Source of the DNA: JAAOIF01 sp965217125
Lineage (GTDB): Bacteria; Pseudomonadota; Gammaproteobacteria; PS1; Pseudothioglobaceae
NCBI GenBank assembly: GCA_965217125.1
Contig: OZ244244.1
Span: 868,001-932,000 of the forward strand
Direction of reading: 5' to 3'
DNA: 64,000 bases
Shown one piece after another: positions 43,415-53,353 of the stretch. Both the position numbers and the translations under genes were made by a program. Each line of letters begins with the position of its first letter. Positions within the stretch are counted from its first letter, which is position 1. The notes beneath the pieces were generated by a model, which saw only the letters and a program-made list of their open reading frames with translations, made no database searches and had not been told where the DNA came from.

Positions 43415-44734
43415 TTACTCGCTAAATGGATGCTTAAGGATTAAGGTTTGTTCTCGATCGGGCCCTGTTGATATAATATCTACCGGTAAGCCAGAGAGTT
43501 GTTCAATCTTAGCAATATAGTTTTGTGCCTCGATTGGCAATGAGGCAAATGTGTTAGTGCCGATGGTGCAGCTTTTCCAACCCGGCATTTGTATATAAAT
43601 CGGCTTGGCATCGCTATAGCCTTGCGCATCATAGGGGGGTGTGGTTATTTGTTTTCCATTCAATTCATAAGCGATACAAATCTTAATGTTTTCTAAGCTA
43701 TCTAACACATCTAATTTAGTTAAACAAATGCCACTAACCGCGTTTAAATTAAAAGAGCGCTTGAGGGTAACCATATCCAACCAACCACAGCGGCGCGCAC
43801 GACCAGTAGTAGCGCCAAATTCGCAGCCAACTGTGCCTAATATCTTACCGATTGCATCGCCTTTATCGGCAACAACATCATAGCATAATTCTGTTGGAAA
43901 CGGCCCGCCACCCACACGCGTGGTATAGGCTTTTACAATGCCCAGCACATAATCAATAGCAGTTACCCCAACGCCAGAGCCGGTAACTGCACCTCCTGAG
44001 GTGGTATTAGATGATGTTACAAAAGGATAAGTGCCTTGGTCAATATCTAACAATGCGCCTTGCGCGCCTTCAAATAATAGATTTTGATTATTGGCAATAT
44101 GGCTATGAATTTGCGCCGCCACATCACTAATCATCGGTCTAACAATTTTGGCTTGTTTAAGTGCTTGTGCCAATGTTGCTTCATAATCCAGCGCATCCAC
44201 AGCATAATAATCTGTCAGTGCAAAGTTATGATATTGCATAACTTCTTTTAATTTGATAGCAAAGGCTGCTTCGTCCAATAAATCACTAACGCGCAAGCCA
44301 CGGCGCGCAACTTTATCTTCATACGCAGGGCCAATGCCGTTGCCTGTTGTGCCAATAGCGGCCTTGCCCCGCAAGGCTTCTCGCGCATTATCAAGGGCAA
44401 TATGATAAGGCATAATCAATGGACAGCCGGGGGAGATTTTTAAACGCGATGCAACATCAACACCTGCTGCCTCTAACTCGCCTAATTCTTTAATCAGCGC
44501 AGACATTGACAACACCACACCATGCCCAATTAAACATTCAACATTTTTACGCAAAATACCTGATGGAATAAGATGAAGCACGGTTTTTTTACCGTCAATC
44601 ACCAAAGTATGTCCAGCATTATGTCCGCCTTGAAAACGCACCACACTAACGACTTTATCGGTGATTAAATCCACCACCTTGCCTTTGCCTTCATCACCCC
44701 ATTGAGTGCCAATAATAACTACATTTTTTGCCAT
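43415..44734 (-). CDS. purA: Adenylosuccinate synthetase PurA
   Basis: PurA joins IMP and aspartate with GTP in AMP synthesis. The 439 residues begin NVVIIGTQWGDEGKGK, the GTP-binding catalytic loop, and continue with GGHNAGHTLV, IGTTGNGIGPAYEDK and VTAIDYVLGIVKAYTTRVGGGPFPTEL. Its place between hisZ and rnr is the common gamma order. It starts 4 bases upstream of rnr with no room for a separate promoter. Confidence 0.97.
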   Translation of the reverse strand: MAKNVVIIGTQWGDEGKGKVVDLITDKVVSVVRFQGGHNAGHTLVIDGKKTVLHLIPSGILRKNVECLIGHGVVLSMSALIKELGELEAAGVDVASRLKISPGCPLIMPYHIALDNAREALRGKAAIGTTGNGIGPAYEDKVARRGLRVSDLLDEAAFAIKLKEVMQYHNFALTDYYAVDALDYEATLAQALKQAKIVRPMISDVAAQIHSHIANNQNLLFEGAQGALLDIDQGTYPFVTSSNTTSGGAVTGSGVGVTAIDYVLGIVKAYTTRVGGGPFPTELCYDVVADKGDAIGKILGTVGCEFGATTGRARRCGWLDMVTLKRSFNLNAVSGICLTKLDVLDSLENIKICIAYELNGKQITTPPYDAQGYSDAKPIYIQMPGWKSCTIGTNTFASLPIEAQNYIAKIEQLSGLPVDIISTGPDREQTLILKHPFSE

Positions 44735-44807
44735 ATTTTTATGTTTTAATTATTAAATTTTCTAAATACTTTTAAATTTCACGCTCAATTGTAAATATTG
44801 CAGTAGC

Positions 44808-45770
44808 TTAATTTTTTAGAGAGCTTTGCAATAAAAATTTCAAATCAAATGAAAATCCTGTTGCTGCGCGTGACTGACCAAAAGATTTGCTAATACTGTT
44901 GTAACGACCGCCTTGTGCTAAGGCTTTTGAATAATCTTGATGATAAGCGGAAAATACAACACCAGTGTGGTATTCATAGCTTTTAAGCTGCGCAAGGTCA
45001 AACACAATATTAATGTTTGATGTATTTAATTGGGCGTTAATTTTAATTAAATCTTCAATTGCCGATTGAGCCTCAGGCAAGTCATTAAATACTAATAATG
45101 CCTCATCTAATACGCTTACATCGCCCTCTAAATCCATCAATGCAGAAAATTTATCGGCATTATTGAGTTTGTTATCGTTTAAAAATACTGCTAAATCTGG
45201 ATTACAGCGTTTTACAAAAATTTGACGCAAATTTAGTGCCTGTTCATTAGATAAATCCTCTTGTGCAATCAATCTATTAAAAATTGCAACATTGCCTAAA
45301 CTTAGCACAATCGGTTGAATTGACAATAGCTCCAAACTCTGTAGCATTAAATCAATCACTTCAATATCTGCTGCAATATCCTTTGCACCATATAGCTCTG
45401 CACCAGCCTGAATGGGCGAACGCGAAGCATAAAAATCATCCGCCTTTGTTTGTAAAATCGCATTTACATAACAATATTTTTCAACCACATTACTGGCGCG
45501 TTTTGCATCAATACGCGCAATTTGTGGGGTAATATCAGCGTGTATGCCAAGCATTTTGCCGCTTGCAGAATCGAGAAATTTAAAGGTTTTTTGGTCAATC
45601 GAATCAGAGGTTAATAGTAGCGATTCAACATATTCTACCATCGGCGGAATCACCAGCCCAAAGCCTTGCTCTGCATATAAATCTAATAGCCGTCGGCGCA
45701 CAGATTCAAACGCTAAGGCCTGAGCACCGGTCAACTCATCAATGCCCTCAGGTAGTTGCCAAGTACTCAC
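44808..45770 (-). CDS. hisZ: ATP phosphoribosyltransferase regulatory subunit HisZ
   Basis: HisZ resembles histidyl-tRNA synthetase and regulates the short form of HisG in the first step of histidine synthesis. The 320 residues show the HisRS-like core: LLDLYAEQGFGLVIPPMVEYVESLL, the motif-2-like DITPQIARIDAK, and the motif-3-like GGRYNSISKSFGQSRAATGFSFDLKFL. The anticodon-binding domain is absent, as expected for HisZ. Its presence implies that the genome carries the short HisG. It begins 8 bases after hflC. Confidence 0.92.
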   Translation of the reverse strand: MSTWQLPEGIDELTGAQALAFESVRRRLLDLYAEQGFGLVIPPMVEYVESLLLTSDSIDQKTFKFLDSASGKMLGIHADITPQIARIDAKRASNVVEKYCYVNAILQTKADDFYASRSPIQAGAELYGAKDIAADIEVIDLMLQSLELLSIQPIVLSLGNVAIFNRLIAQEDLSNEQALNLRQIFVKRCNPDLAVFLNDNKLNNADKFSALMDLEGDVSVLDEALLVFNDLPEAQSAIEDLIKINAQLNTSNINIVFDLAQLKSYEYHTGVVFSAYHQDYSKALAQGGRYNSISKSFGQSRAATGFSFDLKFLLQSSLKN

Positions 45771-45778
45771 GCTTTAAA

Positions 45779-46636
45779 TTATTTAATTTTTGGGTTAAAG
45801 TGGCGGAAAAACTCGGTATTTGGATTGAGTACCAAAATATCGCTTTGATTAGAAAATGATTTTTTATAAGATTCTAAGGAACGATAAAACGAATAAAAAC
45901 CAGCATTTTTATTATAGGCCTGTGCATAGTTATTGGCAGAAATTGCATCGCCTTCACCGCGAATTTTCTCAGAATCACGATAAGCGTTTGCCAAAATAAT
46001 GGTGCGTTGTTTGTCCGCTGCTGCTTTAATGACTTCCGCCTCTTGTGAGCCCTTCGATCTAAATTCTTTGGCAACTCGTTGGCGCTCAGCTTGCATACGG
46101 CGATATACTGAGTTAGACACCTCTTCAGATAAATCAATACGCTTAATACGCACATCAACAATCTGGATACCAAACTCAATAATGTCTTTTTTTGCTAATT
46201 GAGTAATATTAGACATAATATCACTACGCTCACCTGAAACCACATCGGCAATTGTGCGTTTAGAAAATTCACTTTTAAGTCCAGTTTTAATAATTTGTGC
46301 AAGACGATTGTTGGTTCTCGCTAAATTGCCGCCAGTAGATTTGTAAAACTGCTCAGCATTAACAATACGCCATTTAACATAAGAATCCACAATAACATTT
46401 TTCTTCTCACCAGTTAAAAAACGCTCGGCTGGTGTATCAAGTGTTTGAATGCGTTTGTCAAATTTCACCACATTATTAACAAATGGCATTTTGAATTTAA
46501 GCCCTGCTGTTCGCTCAACGGTAACAATTTCACCCAAGCGTAATTTAATGGCTAATTCAGTTTCATCAACTGTGTAAAGTGCTGAACTTAAAATGATTAG
46601 TAAAACACCAACAACTGCTACAATTATTTTTTTCAT
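45779..46636 (-). CDS. hflC: HflC, SPFH-domain modulator of FtsH
   Basis: HflC and HflK form a membrane cage around the FtsH protease. The 285 residues have an N-terminal membrane anchor (about 4-21), then the SPFH/band 7 domain beginning with YTVDETELAIKLRLGEIV and a long C-terminal helix. Features include VDVRIKRIDLSEEVSNSVYRRMQAERQRVAKEFRSKG. The ATG shares its last base with the hflK stop. The length is shorter than E. coli HflC (334). Confidence 0.95.
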   Translation of the reverse strand: MKKIIVAVVGVLLIILSSALYTVDETELAIKLRLGEIVTVERTAGLKFKMPFVNNVVKFDKRIQTLDTPAERFLTGEKKNVIVDSYVKWRIVNAEQFYKSTGGNLARTNNRLAQIIKTGLKSEFSKRTIADVVSGERSDIMSNITQLAKKDIIEFGIQIVDVRIKRIDLSEEVSNSVYRRMQAERQRVAKEFRSKGSQEAEVIKAAADKQRTIILANAYRDSEKIRGEGDAISANNYAQAYNKNAGFYSFYRSLESYKKSFSNQSDILVLNPNTEFFRHFNPKIK

Positions 46637-47787
46637 TATCTAACCTCCCTTGTGCGAAAAACATTTCTAACGCCACCGCTGGGGTTAGGGCGTTGCTGTT
46701 GTGAATCTTGAATAATCACTTCAGTGCGTGATTGCTTGGCATTAATAAGTTTATCAATGGGCAAATACATCATACTATTAGCCTTTGAATCCACTACTAC
46801 TTTGCTGGTATTAGCCAATACATTTTCGATAGTTTCACGATACAAACGCTCTTTAGTAACTTTTGGCGCTTTTTCATATTCAGTTAAAATTTGTTTAAAG
46901 CGTGATGCCTCACCTTCAGATTTTGAAACCACTTGTGATTTATAAGCCTTCGACTCTTCCAGAATACGCGCGGCTTTACCGCGTGCTTTTGGCAAAATAT
47001 CATTAGCATAAGTTTGTGCTTCGTTGATTAGGCGCTGTTTGTCTTCGCGTGCCTTAACAGCATCACTAAAAGAAGCTTGAACTGGCTCTGGCGGCTGTGC
47101 ATCTTGCATATTAACTGTGGTGATAATCAAACCTGATTTATAAGTATCCAATAACGATTGAGATCTGTCTTTGATTTGGTCGGCAATCGCAACACGCCCT
47201 TCAGTTAAGATGTAATCCATAGTATTTTTACCCACCATTTGACGAATAGCGCTTTCAACTACTTGGCGTAGAGTCAAGTCAGGATTAGCAATATTAAACA
47301 AATAAGACTGCGCATCGTTAATTTTGTATTGCACTGCAAACTTAGCGTCAATCATATTCTCGTCTTGGGTTAGCATTAAAGACTCAGATGAAACATTGCC
47401 ACCGCGTCTATTGCTAATGGCATCACGATAACCAATTTGTGCAGTTCTAACCTGCTCAACATTAATTCTGTGCAAACTCTCAAGCGGATACGGTAGATGC
47501 CAATGAGGGCCTTGGGAGGTTTCTTCTTGAAAAGCACCAAAACGCAATATCACCCCTTTTTCAGCAGGGTCAATAATATAAATGCCTGATAATAGCCATA
47601 CCAACACAGCTAAAATAAGAATATATTTAAAAACTCCTTTAGAGGGTGTGTTTGCTTTCGGTGATTTTTTAGCAGCAAAAAATCCATCAAATTTATTTTT
47701 AAAATCTTTAATCACCTCGTCCAATTCAGGCGGCGTTTGCCCTTTGCCATTCCAAGGATTTTTATTGTTATCGTCATTCCAAGCCAT
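46636..47787 (-). CDS. hflK: HflK, SPFH-domain modulator of FtsH
   Basis: HflK pairs with HflC around FtsH. The 383 residues have an N-terminal cytosolic stretch (MAWNDDNNKNPWNGKGQTPPELDEV), one membrane segment (about 51-70), and a SPFH domain with YIIDPAEKGVILRFGAF. The basic-rich C-terminus and the helix ARKAREDKQRLINEAQTYAN follow. It is first in the minus-strand run down to rnr. The spacer to lptD (47788-47982) is AT-rich and must hold both promoters. Confidence 0.95.
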   Translation of the reverse strand: MAWNDDNNKNPWNGKGQTPPELDEVIKDFKNKFDGFFAAKKSPKANTPSKGVFKYILILAVLVWLLSGIYIIDPAEKGVILRFGAFQEETSQGPHWHLPYPLESLHRINVEQVRTAQIGYRDAISNRRGGNVSSESLMLTQDENMIDAKFAVQYKINDAQSYLFNIANPDLTLRQVVESAIRQMVGKNTMDYILTEGRVAIADQIKDRSQSLLDTYKSGLIITTVNMQDAQPPEPVQASFSDAVKAREDKQRLINEAQTYANDILPKARGKAARILEESKAYKSQVVSKSEGEASRFKQILTEYEKAPKVTKERLYRETIENVLANTSKVVVDSKANSMMYLPIDKLINAKQSRTEVIIQDSQQQRPNPSGGVRNVFRTREVR

Positions 47788-47982
47788 TACTTAACTTCCT
47801 GTGTATTATAAAAACCTAAAGTATTTTACCTAAACTATTAGTCATTAACACAACTATTATGAGTAGATATTTTTCGTATCTTTGAAATTTTATTTTTAGC
47901 AAAGCAACTTAATAAAGTTTTAATATTGCTAATAAATAATGTTAAAATGCACTGATTTTACCAGCCATAAAAAAGTGCAACT

Positions 47983-50163
47983 ATGAAAAAACAATCAGTC
48001 TTGTATGTCGTTATATTATTATCAGGTGTTATTAACGCACAAGGTGTGGTGCTTAATTGTCAGCAAAATAATCTATTGTTTGCCAAACAAACACTTTCTA
48101 CAGATGCTTCAAGCCTTGATATTGTGGCTGATCAAAGCCAGACTGATAGTGGCGATAATTACTTATTAAGCGGCAATGTCGAGCTTAATTCAAGCGAATA
48201 TTATCTGGCGGCAGATACTGTTAATGTTAATAAATCTAATAAAATCTCAAGCGCTAGTGGCAATGTTAGACTGCAAAACAATAAATTAATGCTAACCGCT
48301 GATAAAGCAATCATTGAAAGGCGAGATGGGGTTATTCATACTTCGGCAGAAAAAATACGCTTTAGCTACCCAGATTCAGAGATTAACGGTAAAGCACAAA
48401 AAATAAGCGATAATGGCAAGCAACAAATATTTGATACAGTCACCTATAGTGTATGCCCATTAGACAATGCTGATTGGCAAATGAAAGCCGATAACATTAG
48501 CATTGATAAAGCCGCTAATAAAGGTGTCGCTAAAAATGCAACTGTAGAATTTTTAGGCATCCCAATTTTATACTCATCTAATTACCAATGGGTCTTAGAG
48601 GGGCGTGAATCAGGCTTGTTATCGCCAAGTTTTGGCAGTTATAACGAATCTGCTAATAATGAAGGCAATAGTTACCAAATTAGAATCCCATATTACTTTA
48701 ATATTGCCCCTGAACGCGATTTACTAATAGCAATTAACTATTTATCCAGCCGCGGCAGTATGATAGAAGCCCTGTATCGGCAACTAATTAGTGGAGATGA
48801 TGGTCGTTTTGAAATTGAAGGCCATTATTTACCCGAAGATGATATTACCGAACAACGGCGTTGGTTGCTTAACTCAAAATTTGACTTATCAATTAACGAT
48901 AAAACCGATATTAACCTTAAAGTCAATCGAGTGTCTGACACTGACTACTTTAAAGACATTGCACATAGTAATACCTCTGAATCTTCACTTCGTTCAGAAA
49001 TCAACTTAGCCTACACGGATGATGAGAGCAATTTAGCGCTGTCTTTATTTGCAGAAGCAGAACAATTAGTGAACAACGGCACTTCAACCTACACACGCAC
49101 ACCAGAATTATCAATTTCTAAAGGCATTAAAGGCATAGGCGGTCGCACTACGCAATTATCATTGCTCAGCACTAATTTTAAGCATAAAGATAGTAGCGAG
49201 TTAGACGCTATTCGCACCCATTTACAAGCCAACTTTAAGCGCTCAATCGCAACTGACGGATATTCAATTACCCCTCAGTTAAATCTATCAAGCACCAATT
49301 ATGACTTAGAAAATAAAGCAAACCAAAGGCGTGATATCGGCACATTCAGCATTGATTCTAAGTTATTTTTAGAAAGAGAAACATCTCTTTTTAACGCCAA
49401 TCTTATACAAACCCTAACACCAAGATTGCTCTATAGATATACGCCTGAAAAAAACCAAAGCGATATACCAAATTTTGATTCAACTGATAAAAATGACACT
49501 TATGAAGGCTTATTCTCTGGTCAAAAATTTACTGGCTTAGATAGAATTAGCAACGCAAATAGTTTTACTGTAGGATTAGAATCAGAATTTATCAATGCAG
49601 ACACGGGAGATACTTATTTAAGTTTGAAAGCCGCTCAGTCCTTTCATATAGACAGTCAAGAGCTAAATATTGATGGTGATTTAGCTGAGCGTAGAAAATA
49701 CTCAAATATTGCTACTTCAATTAAACTTTCCTTAAATAATTTTAGTATTAATAATGAATTGCAAATTGACCCAGATACCAGCAAAATTGACAAACAAAAC
49801 ACTGCTATTAGCTATAACAAATCTCCAAGAAAGTTTATCACTCTGGCACATCACGATTATGGGGGTGTAGAGTCTGCTGAGATTTATGGCGCCTATCCAA
49901 TCACTCAAAATACACATATTTTTGCTGGTATTAACCGCTCTCTGAGCAATTCAATTACCAACAAAGAAACCACCGGCATTGCTTATGATTCATGCTGCTG
50001 GACTTTGCGATTAGCACATTTTAAGGAGCATATTGGTGGTGGTGATTATGATTATACAAGCAGTATCGAGCTGATTCTCAAGGGCTTTGCCTCAACTTCA
50101 CCCAATCTTGCTAAACGCTTAGAAGCAAACATACCAAACTATTTAGCCAACTTAAATGACTAA
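47983..50163 (+). CDS. lptD: LptD, outer-membrane LPS assembly protein
   Basis: LptD is the beta-barrel that inserts LPS in the outer leaflet, with LptE. The 726 residues contain a signal peptide (about 1-19), a beta-taco/OstA domain (about 45-200) and a long barrel. The disulphide cysteines appear in place: VLNCQQ near the N-terminus, TYSVCPLDNADW, and the pair in DSCCWTLRLAHFKEH. Presence of LptD implies that LPS is made. surA begins 8 bases inside its end. Confidence 0.95.
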   Translation: MKKQSVLYVVILLSGVINAQGVVLNCQQNNLLFAKQTLSTDASSLDIVADQSQTDSGDNYLLSGNVELNSSEYYLAADTVNVNKSNKISSASGNVRLQNNKLMLTADKAIIERRDGVIHTSAEKIRFSYPDSEINGKAQKISDNGKQQIFDTVTYSVCPLDNADWQMKADNISIDKAANKGVAKNATVEFLGIPILYSSNYQWVLEGRESGLLSPSFGSYNESANNEGNSYQIRIPYYFNIAPERDLLIAINYLSSRGSMIEALYRQLISGDDGRFEIEGHYLPEDDITEQRRWLLNSKFDLSINDKTDINLKVNRVSDTDYFKDIAHSNTSESSLRSEINLAYTDDESNLALSLFAEAEQLVNNGTSTYTRTPELSISKGIKGIGGRTTQLSLLSTNFKHKDSSELDAIRTHLQANFKRSIATDGYSITPQLNLSSTNYDLENKANQRRDIGTFSIDSKLFLERETSLFNANLIQTLTPRLLYRYTPEKNQSDIPNFDSTDKNDTYEGLFSGQKFTGLDRISNANSFTVGLESEFINADTGDTYLSLKAAQSFHIDSQELNIDGDLAERRKYSNIATSIKLSLNNFSINNELQIDPDTSKIDKQNTAISYNKSPRKFITLAHHDYGGVESAEIYGAYPITQNTHIFAGINRSLSNSITNKETTGIAYDSCCWTLRLAHFKEHIGGGDYDYTSSIELILKGFASTSPNLAKRLEANIPNYLANLND

Positions 50164-50779
50164 GCAGACACACAACGCTTTTAAGTGTTGTCATCAGTTT
50201 TTACAAAGCGCTAAATTATTTCTGCTAGCTGCCAGTTTTTCGCTTACAACCTCAGCTGCCAACACGATTATCGCTATTGTTGATGATAATATTGTTACCT
50301 TTGATGCAATTAGTCGCCAGATTAAACCAGCTTTCACTAAAGCACAAAAAATAGCGCTGGTAGATCAGCAGATTGAGTTAATATTACAGTTAAAAGCAGC
50401 ACATAAATTTAACATTCAGCCCGAGTTAGAGAGCATTAATATCATGCTTAACAACATCGCTTTTAAAAATAAATTAACCCGTGCCCAATTAAAATCATTA
50501 GCGCAATTTAATGATATTGTTGAACAAATTAAACAAGAACTTATACTTAGAGGGCTTAAACAATTTGTCCTACAGCAAATCGAAATTAATTTAACACAGG
50601 CTGAAATTGATAAGGCAGTAGCTAAAAATAAATCAATCAATCAAGCTGATGCCGAACTCAATAGTCTTACTATGATTAAAACAAAATTGATTCAATCACA
50701 AAAAGAGAGTTATTTTAAAAGCTGGCTAAAAAGACTCAGAAAAGATGCTTATATAGAAATTTTTGAGCATAAACTTTAA
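50156..50779 (+). CDS. surA: Minimal SurA-like chaperone without parvulin domains
   Basis: SurA escorts outer-membrane proteins such as LptD through the periplasm. This 207-residue protein has an N-terminal hydrophobic region usable as a signal (about 20-33), the SurA start IIAIVDDNIVTFDAI, a helical N-domain (about 40-165), and a C-terminal helix-strand segment like the SurA C-domain (KESYFKSWLKRLRKDAYIEI). The two PPIase domains of full SurA (about 430 residues) are absent. Translational coupling with lptD supports the call. It could also be a degenerating gene, but the frame is intact. Confidence 0.72.
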   Translation: MTKQTHNAFKCCHQFLQSAKLFLLAASFSLTTSAANTIIAIVDDNIVTFDAISRQIKPAFTKAQKIALVDQQIELILQLKAAHKFNIQPELESINIMLNNIAFKNKLTRAQLKSLAQFNDIVEQIKQELILRGLKQFVLQQIEINLTQAEIDKAVAKNKSINQADAELNSLTMIKTKLIQSQKESYFKSWLKRLRKDAYIEIFEHKL

Positions 50780-50801
50780 TTCAGCTTTTTAACCCTAACT
50801 T

Positions 50802-51545
50802 ATGTCAAAGTCAATTATTATCTTTGGGTTTCATGCCATCCAAGCACAGCTTGACTTTAATCCTGAACGCATACTCAAGGTGTTTAGCTTAAACAATCGA
50901 GATGACAAACGGCTAAAGGCTATTAACACTCAACTCAACAGCCTTGCTATTAAGCCCCAACAATTAAACCGACAACAATTAGACAAACTCACTAAAAACC
51001 AAACCCATCAAGGGATTGCAGCAGAAATCTTAGCGCCCACCCTGCCCAATCAAGCTGCATTGATGGCTTATATTGCCAAGCTTGAAAAACTCAGCTTAAT
51101 TTTGATATTAGACTCTATTCAAGACCCTAGAAACCTCGGCGCCTGCTTGCGTAGCGCAAATGCCGCTGGCGTGGATTGTGTTATTATTAACAAAAACGCT
51201 TCTGCGCCAATCAACTCTTTAGTGCATAAAACTTCAGCAGGCGCACTGAACCAACTTAAAATCTTTTGCGTGACTAACTTAGCACGCACTATTAAAATGC
51301 TAAAAGATGAAAATATTTGGGTAATTGGCTTGGACGGCAATGCTAAACAATCTATTTATCAAATCAATCTTGATGCTGCAATTGCAATTGTTGCGGGGGC
51401 TGAAGGCACTGGTTTAAGGCGTTTAAGCAAACAATCCTGCGATCAATTGGCAATGATTCCGATGCATGGCAGCGTTGAGAGTTTAAATGTTTCTGTTGCC
51501 AGCAGCATCGCCCTATTTGAAACCAACAGACAGCGTAATATTTAA
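50802..51545 (+). CDS. rlmB: 23S rRNA (guanosine-2'-O-)-methyltransferase RlmB
   Basis: RlmB methylates G2251 of 23S rRNA at the ribose. The 247 residues have an N-terminal substrate-binding domain starting with IIFGFHAIQAQLDFNPERI, then a SPOUT domain with DSIQDPRNLGACLRSANAAGVD, VAGAEGTGLRRL and IPMHGSVESLNVSVASSIALFE. It follows surA by 22 bases. In many gammas rlmB follows rnr, but here the two are separated by about 7.4 kb. Confidence 0.95.
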   Translation: MSKSIIIFGFHAIQAQLDFNPERILKVFSLNNRDDKRLKAINTQLNSLAIKPQQLNRQQLDKLTKNQTHQGIAAEILAPTLPNQAALMAYIAKLEKLSLILILDSIQDPRNLGACLRSANAAGVDCVIINKNASAPINSLVHKTSAGALNQLKIFCVTNLARTIKMLKDENIWVIGLDGNAKQSIYQINLDAAIAIVAGAEGTGLRRLSKQSCDQLAMIPMHGSVESLNVSVASSIALFETNRQRNI

Positions 51546-51593
51546 CACCTAAAGTTTATTTTTTGGTAAAATTGTCAAGTTTTTTGTGATTTA

Positions 51594-52097
51594 ATGAAAT
51601 TAGGAATACCAACCCAAATTAAACTGTTTGAATTCGCCAATAAAGGATTATCCTTTTCACAGAACTATAAAGTGAGTGATTTTCCTAGAATTAGCGATTT
51701 GTCTAATAACAATCAGGCAGCGCTTAGGGTTGAATTAAATTTCAGCCTTAAAAATAGAATTCCTTGCATTAAAGGCAAAATCCAGCTGGATTTGGCACTA
51801 ACCTGCCAACGCTGTTTAAATGAAGTCAGTATTCACCTGCAGCCTAAGTTCCAACTTGCTTTTATAAAAAATGAACAACAATGCGATGATTTAGGTGCTG
51901 GCTTTGAGACAATTCTTAATACTGATGAAGAATTTTCGACTATTGAATTTATAACGGATGAAGTGTTAATATCTATGCCGATGATACCCATGCACGATTA
52001 TGAGTGTAGCTCGTATAAAGACACCCAGCCGATAAAACAGCAAAAGCCTAAAAACCCTTTTGCAACACTAAAAAAGTTAAAAAAATTTAAGGAGTAA
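51594..52097 (+). CDS. yceD: YceD/DUF177 protein
   Basis: YceD proteins are found beside rpmF and are needed in plants and some bacteria for 23S rRNA processing. The 167 residues have the DUF177 pattern: RVELNFSLKNRIPCIKGKIQLDLALTCQRCL (CQRCL motif, the paired cysteines) and the acidic middle with EFITDEVLISMPMIPMHDY. It precedes rpmF by 5 bases and belongs to the yceD-rpmF-plsX-fabH block. The exact role is unresolved. Confidence 0.9.
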   Translation: MKLGIPTQIKLFEFANKGLSFSQNYKVSDFPRISDLSNNNQAALRVELNFSLKNRIPCIKGKIQLDLALTCQRCLNEVSIHLQPKFQLAFIKNEQQCDDLGAGFETILNTDEEFSTIEFITDEVLISMPMIPMHDYECSSYKDTQPIKQQKPKNPFATLKKLKKFKE

Positions 52098-52102
52098 AAA
52101 AA

Positions 52103-52303
52103 ATGGCAGTACAAAAAAGTAGAAAAACACCTTCAAAAAGAGGGATGCGTCGCTCACATAATGCACTAACAAACCCAGCATTATCCGAAGATCAAGAAAC
52201 TGGCGAAACCCACTTACGCCATCATCTCACTGCTGACGGCTACTACCGTGGCAAAAAAATCATTAATAAAGCCGTAGAAGAAGTGGAAGAAGTGGAAGCT
52301 TAG
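52103..52303 (+). CDS. rpmF: 50S ribosomal protein L32
   Basis: L32 is a small protein of the large ribosomal subunit. The 66 residues begin AVQKSRKTPSKRGMRRSHNAL, the family start, and have GETHLRHHLTADGYYRGKKI. It lacks the zinc cysteines of some L32 forms and has a glutamate-rich C-terminal tail (EEVEEVEA). AAGGAG precedes the ATG. It is coupled with yceD and with plsX downstream. Confidence 0.97.
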   Translation: MAVQKSRKTPSKRGMRRSHNALTNPALSEDQETGETHLRHHLTADGYYRGKKIINKAVEEVEEVEA

Positions 52304-52318
52304 ACATACATAGACGCG

Positions 52319-53353
52319 ATGGCAATTAAAATATCGATTGATGTTTCTGGGGGAGACTATGGGACGCTTGCCACCATTCCGGCAGGGCTAAAGGCTTTAG
52401 AGGCATTTGCAGACTTGCAATTGCATTTTGTTGGTGATAAGTCCGCCATTCAAGCAGCGCTGAACAAACACTCCAAAAGTCAAATATTATCAAATAGATT
52501 CAAAGTTACTCACGCTAGCGAAACCATTGCCATGCACGAATCCCCCGCAATTGCACTACGCAAAAAGAAAGATTCATCAATGCGCCTTGCCATTAATTTA
52601 GTTAAAAACCAAGAAACTGATGCCTGTGTCAGCGCTGGCAACACAGGTGCGCTGATGGCGATTTCACGCTTTGTCTTAAAAACTATTAAGGGCATCGACC
52701 GCCCTGCTATTATGGGTCGTCTGCCGACTATAACTGGGCATACGCATATGTTAGATTTAGGTGCTAATATTAATTCTAAGCCCGAAGCTTTAGTCGAATT
52801 TGCAGTTATGGGCTCAATTGCGGTGCAACATACTGAAAATATCGCCCAACCAACAGTAGGTTTATTGAATATCGGCGAAGAGGAAATAAAAGGCAATGAA
52901 CATATTAAAAAAACTGCCGAATTGCTAAAGGCCTCGAGCCTTAATTATAGCGGTTTTGTTGAAGGAGACGATATTTACAAAGGCAGTGTTGATTTAGTCG
53001 TATGCAATGGTTTTGAAGGCAATATTGCGCTTAAAGCCAGCGAAGGCGTTGCTAATATGATGGGGTATTATCTTAAAACGGCTTTTAATAAAAATATTTT
53101 TACTAAAATTATTGCTTTAATCGCAATCCCAGTTTTAAAAGATTTTAAATCAAGCTTAGATCCCGGAAAATACAATGGCGCAAGCTTATTAGGGCTACGC
53201 GGCATTGTGGTAAAAAGCCATGGTGGCGCAGATGCAGATGCTTTCTTTTATGCAATCAAAGAGGCTTACCTGCAAGCCCATGCTAAAATCACTCAAAAAA
53301 TATCCAATCAAGTATCTTCTGAATTAGCAAACAATAATGCAACAAATAAATGA
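52319..53353 (+). CDS. plsX: Phosphate acyltransferase PlsX
   Basis: PlsX makes acyl-phosphate from acyl-ACP for phospholipid synthesis. The 344 residues start IKISIDVSGGDYG, a variant of the usual DxMGGD start with Ser in place of Met. Conserved pieces follow: SAGNTGALMAIS, RPAIMGRLPT, MLDLGANINSKPEALVEFAVMGS and NIGEEEIKGNE. The C-terminus reads LLGLRGIVVKSHGGADA. It overlaps fabH by 4 bases. The pairing with rpmF and fabH is typical. Confidence 0.95.
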   Translation: MAIKISIDVSGGDYGTLATIPAGLKALEAFADLQLHFVGDKSAIQAALNKHSKSQILSNRFKVTHASETIAMHESPAIALRKKKDSSMRLAINLVKNQETDACVSAGNTGALMAISRFVLKTIKGIDRPAIMGRLPTITGHTHMLDLGANINSKPEALVEFAVMGSIAVQHTENIAQPTVGLLNIGEEEIKGNEHIKKTAELLKASSLNYSGFVEGDDIYKGSVDLVVCNGFEGNIALKASEGVANMMGYYLKTAFNKNIFTKIIALIAIPVLKDFKSSLDPGKYNGASLLGLRGIVVKSHGGADADAFFYAIKEAYLQAHAKITQKISNQVSSELANNNATNK

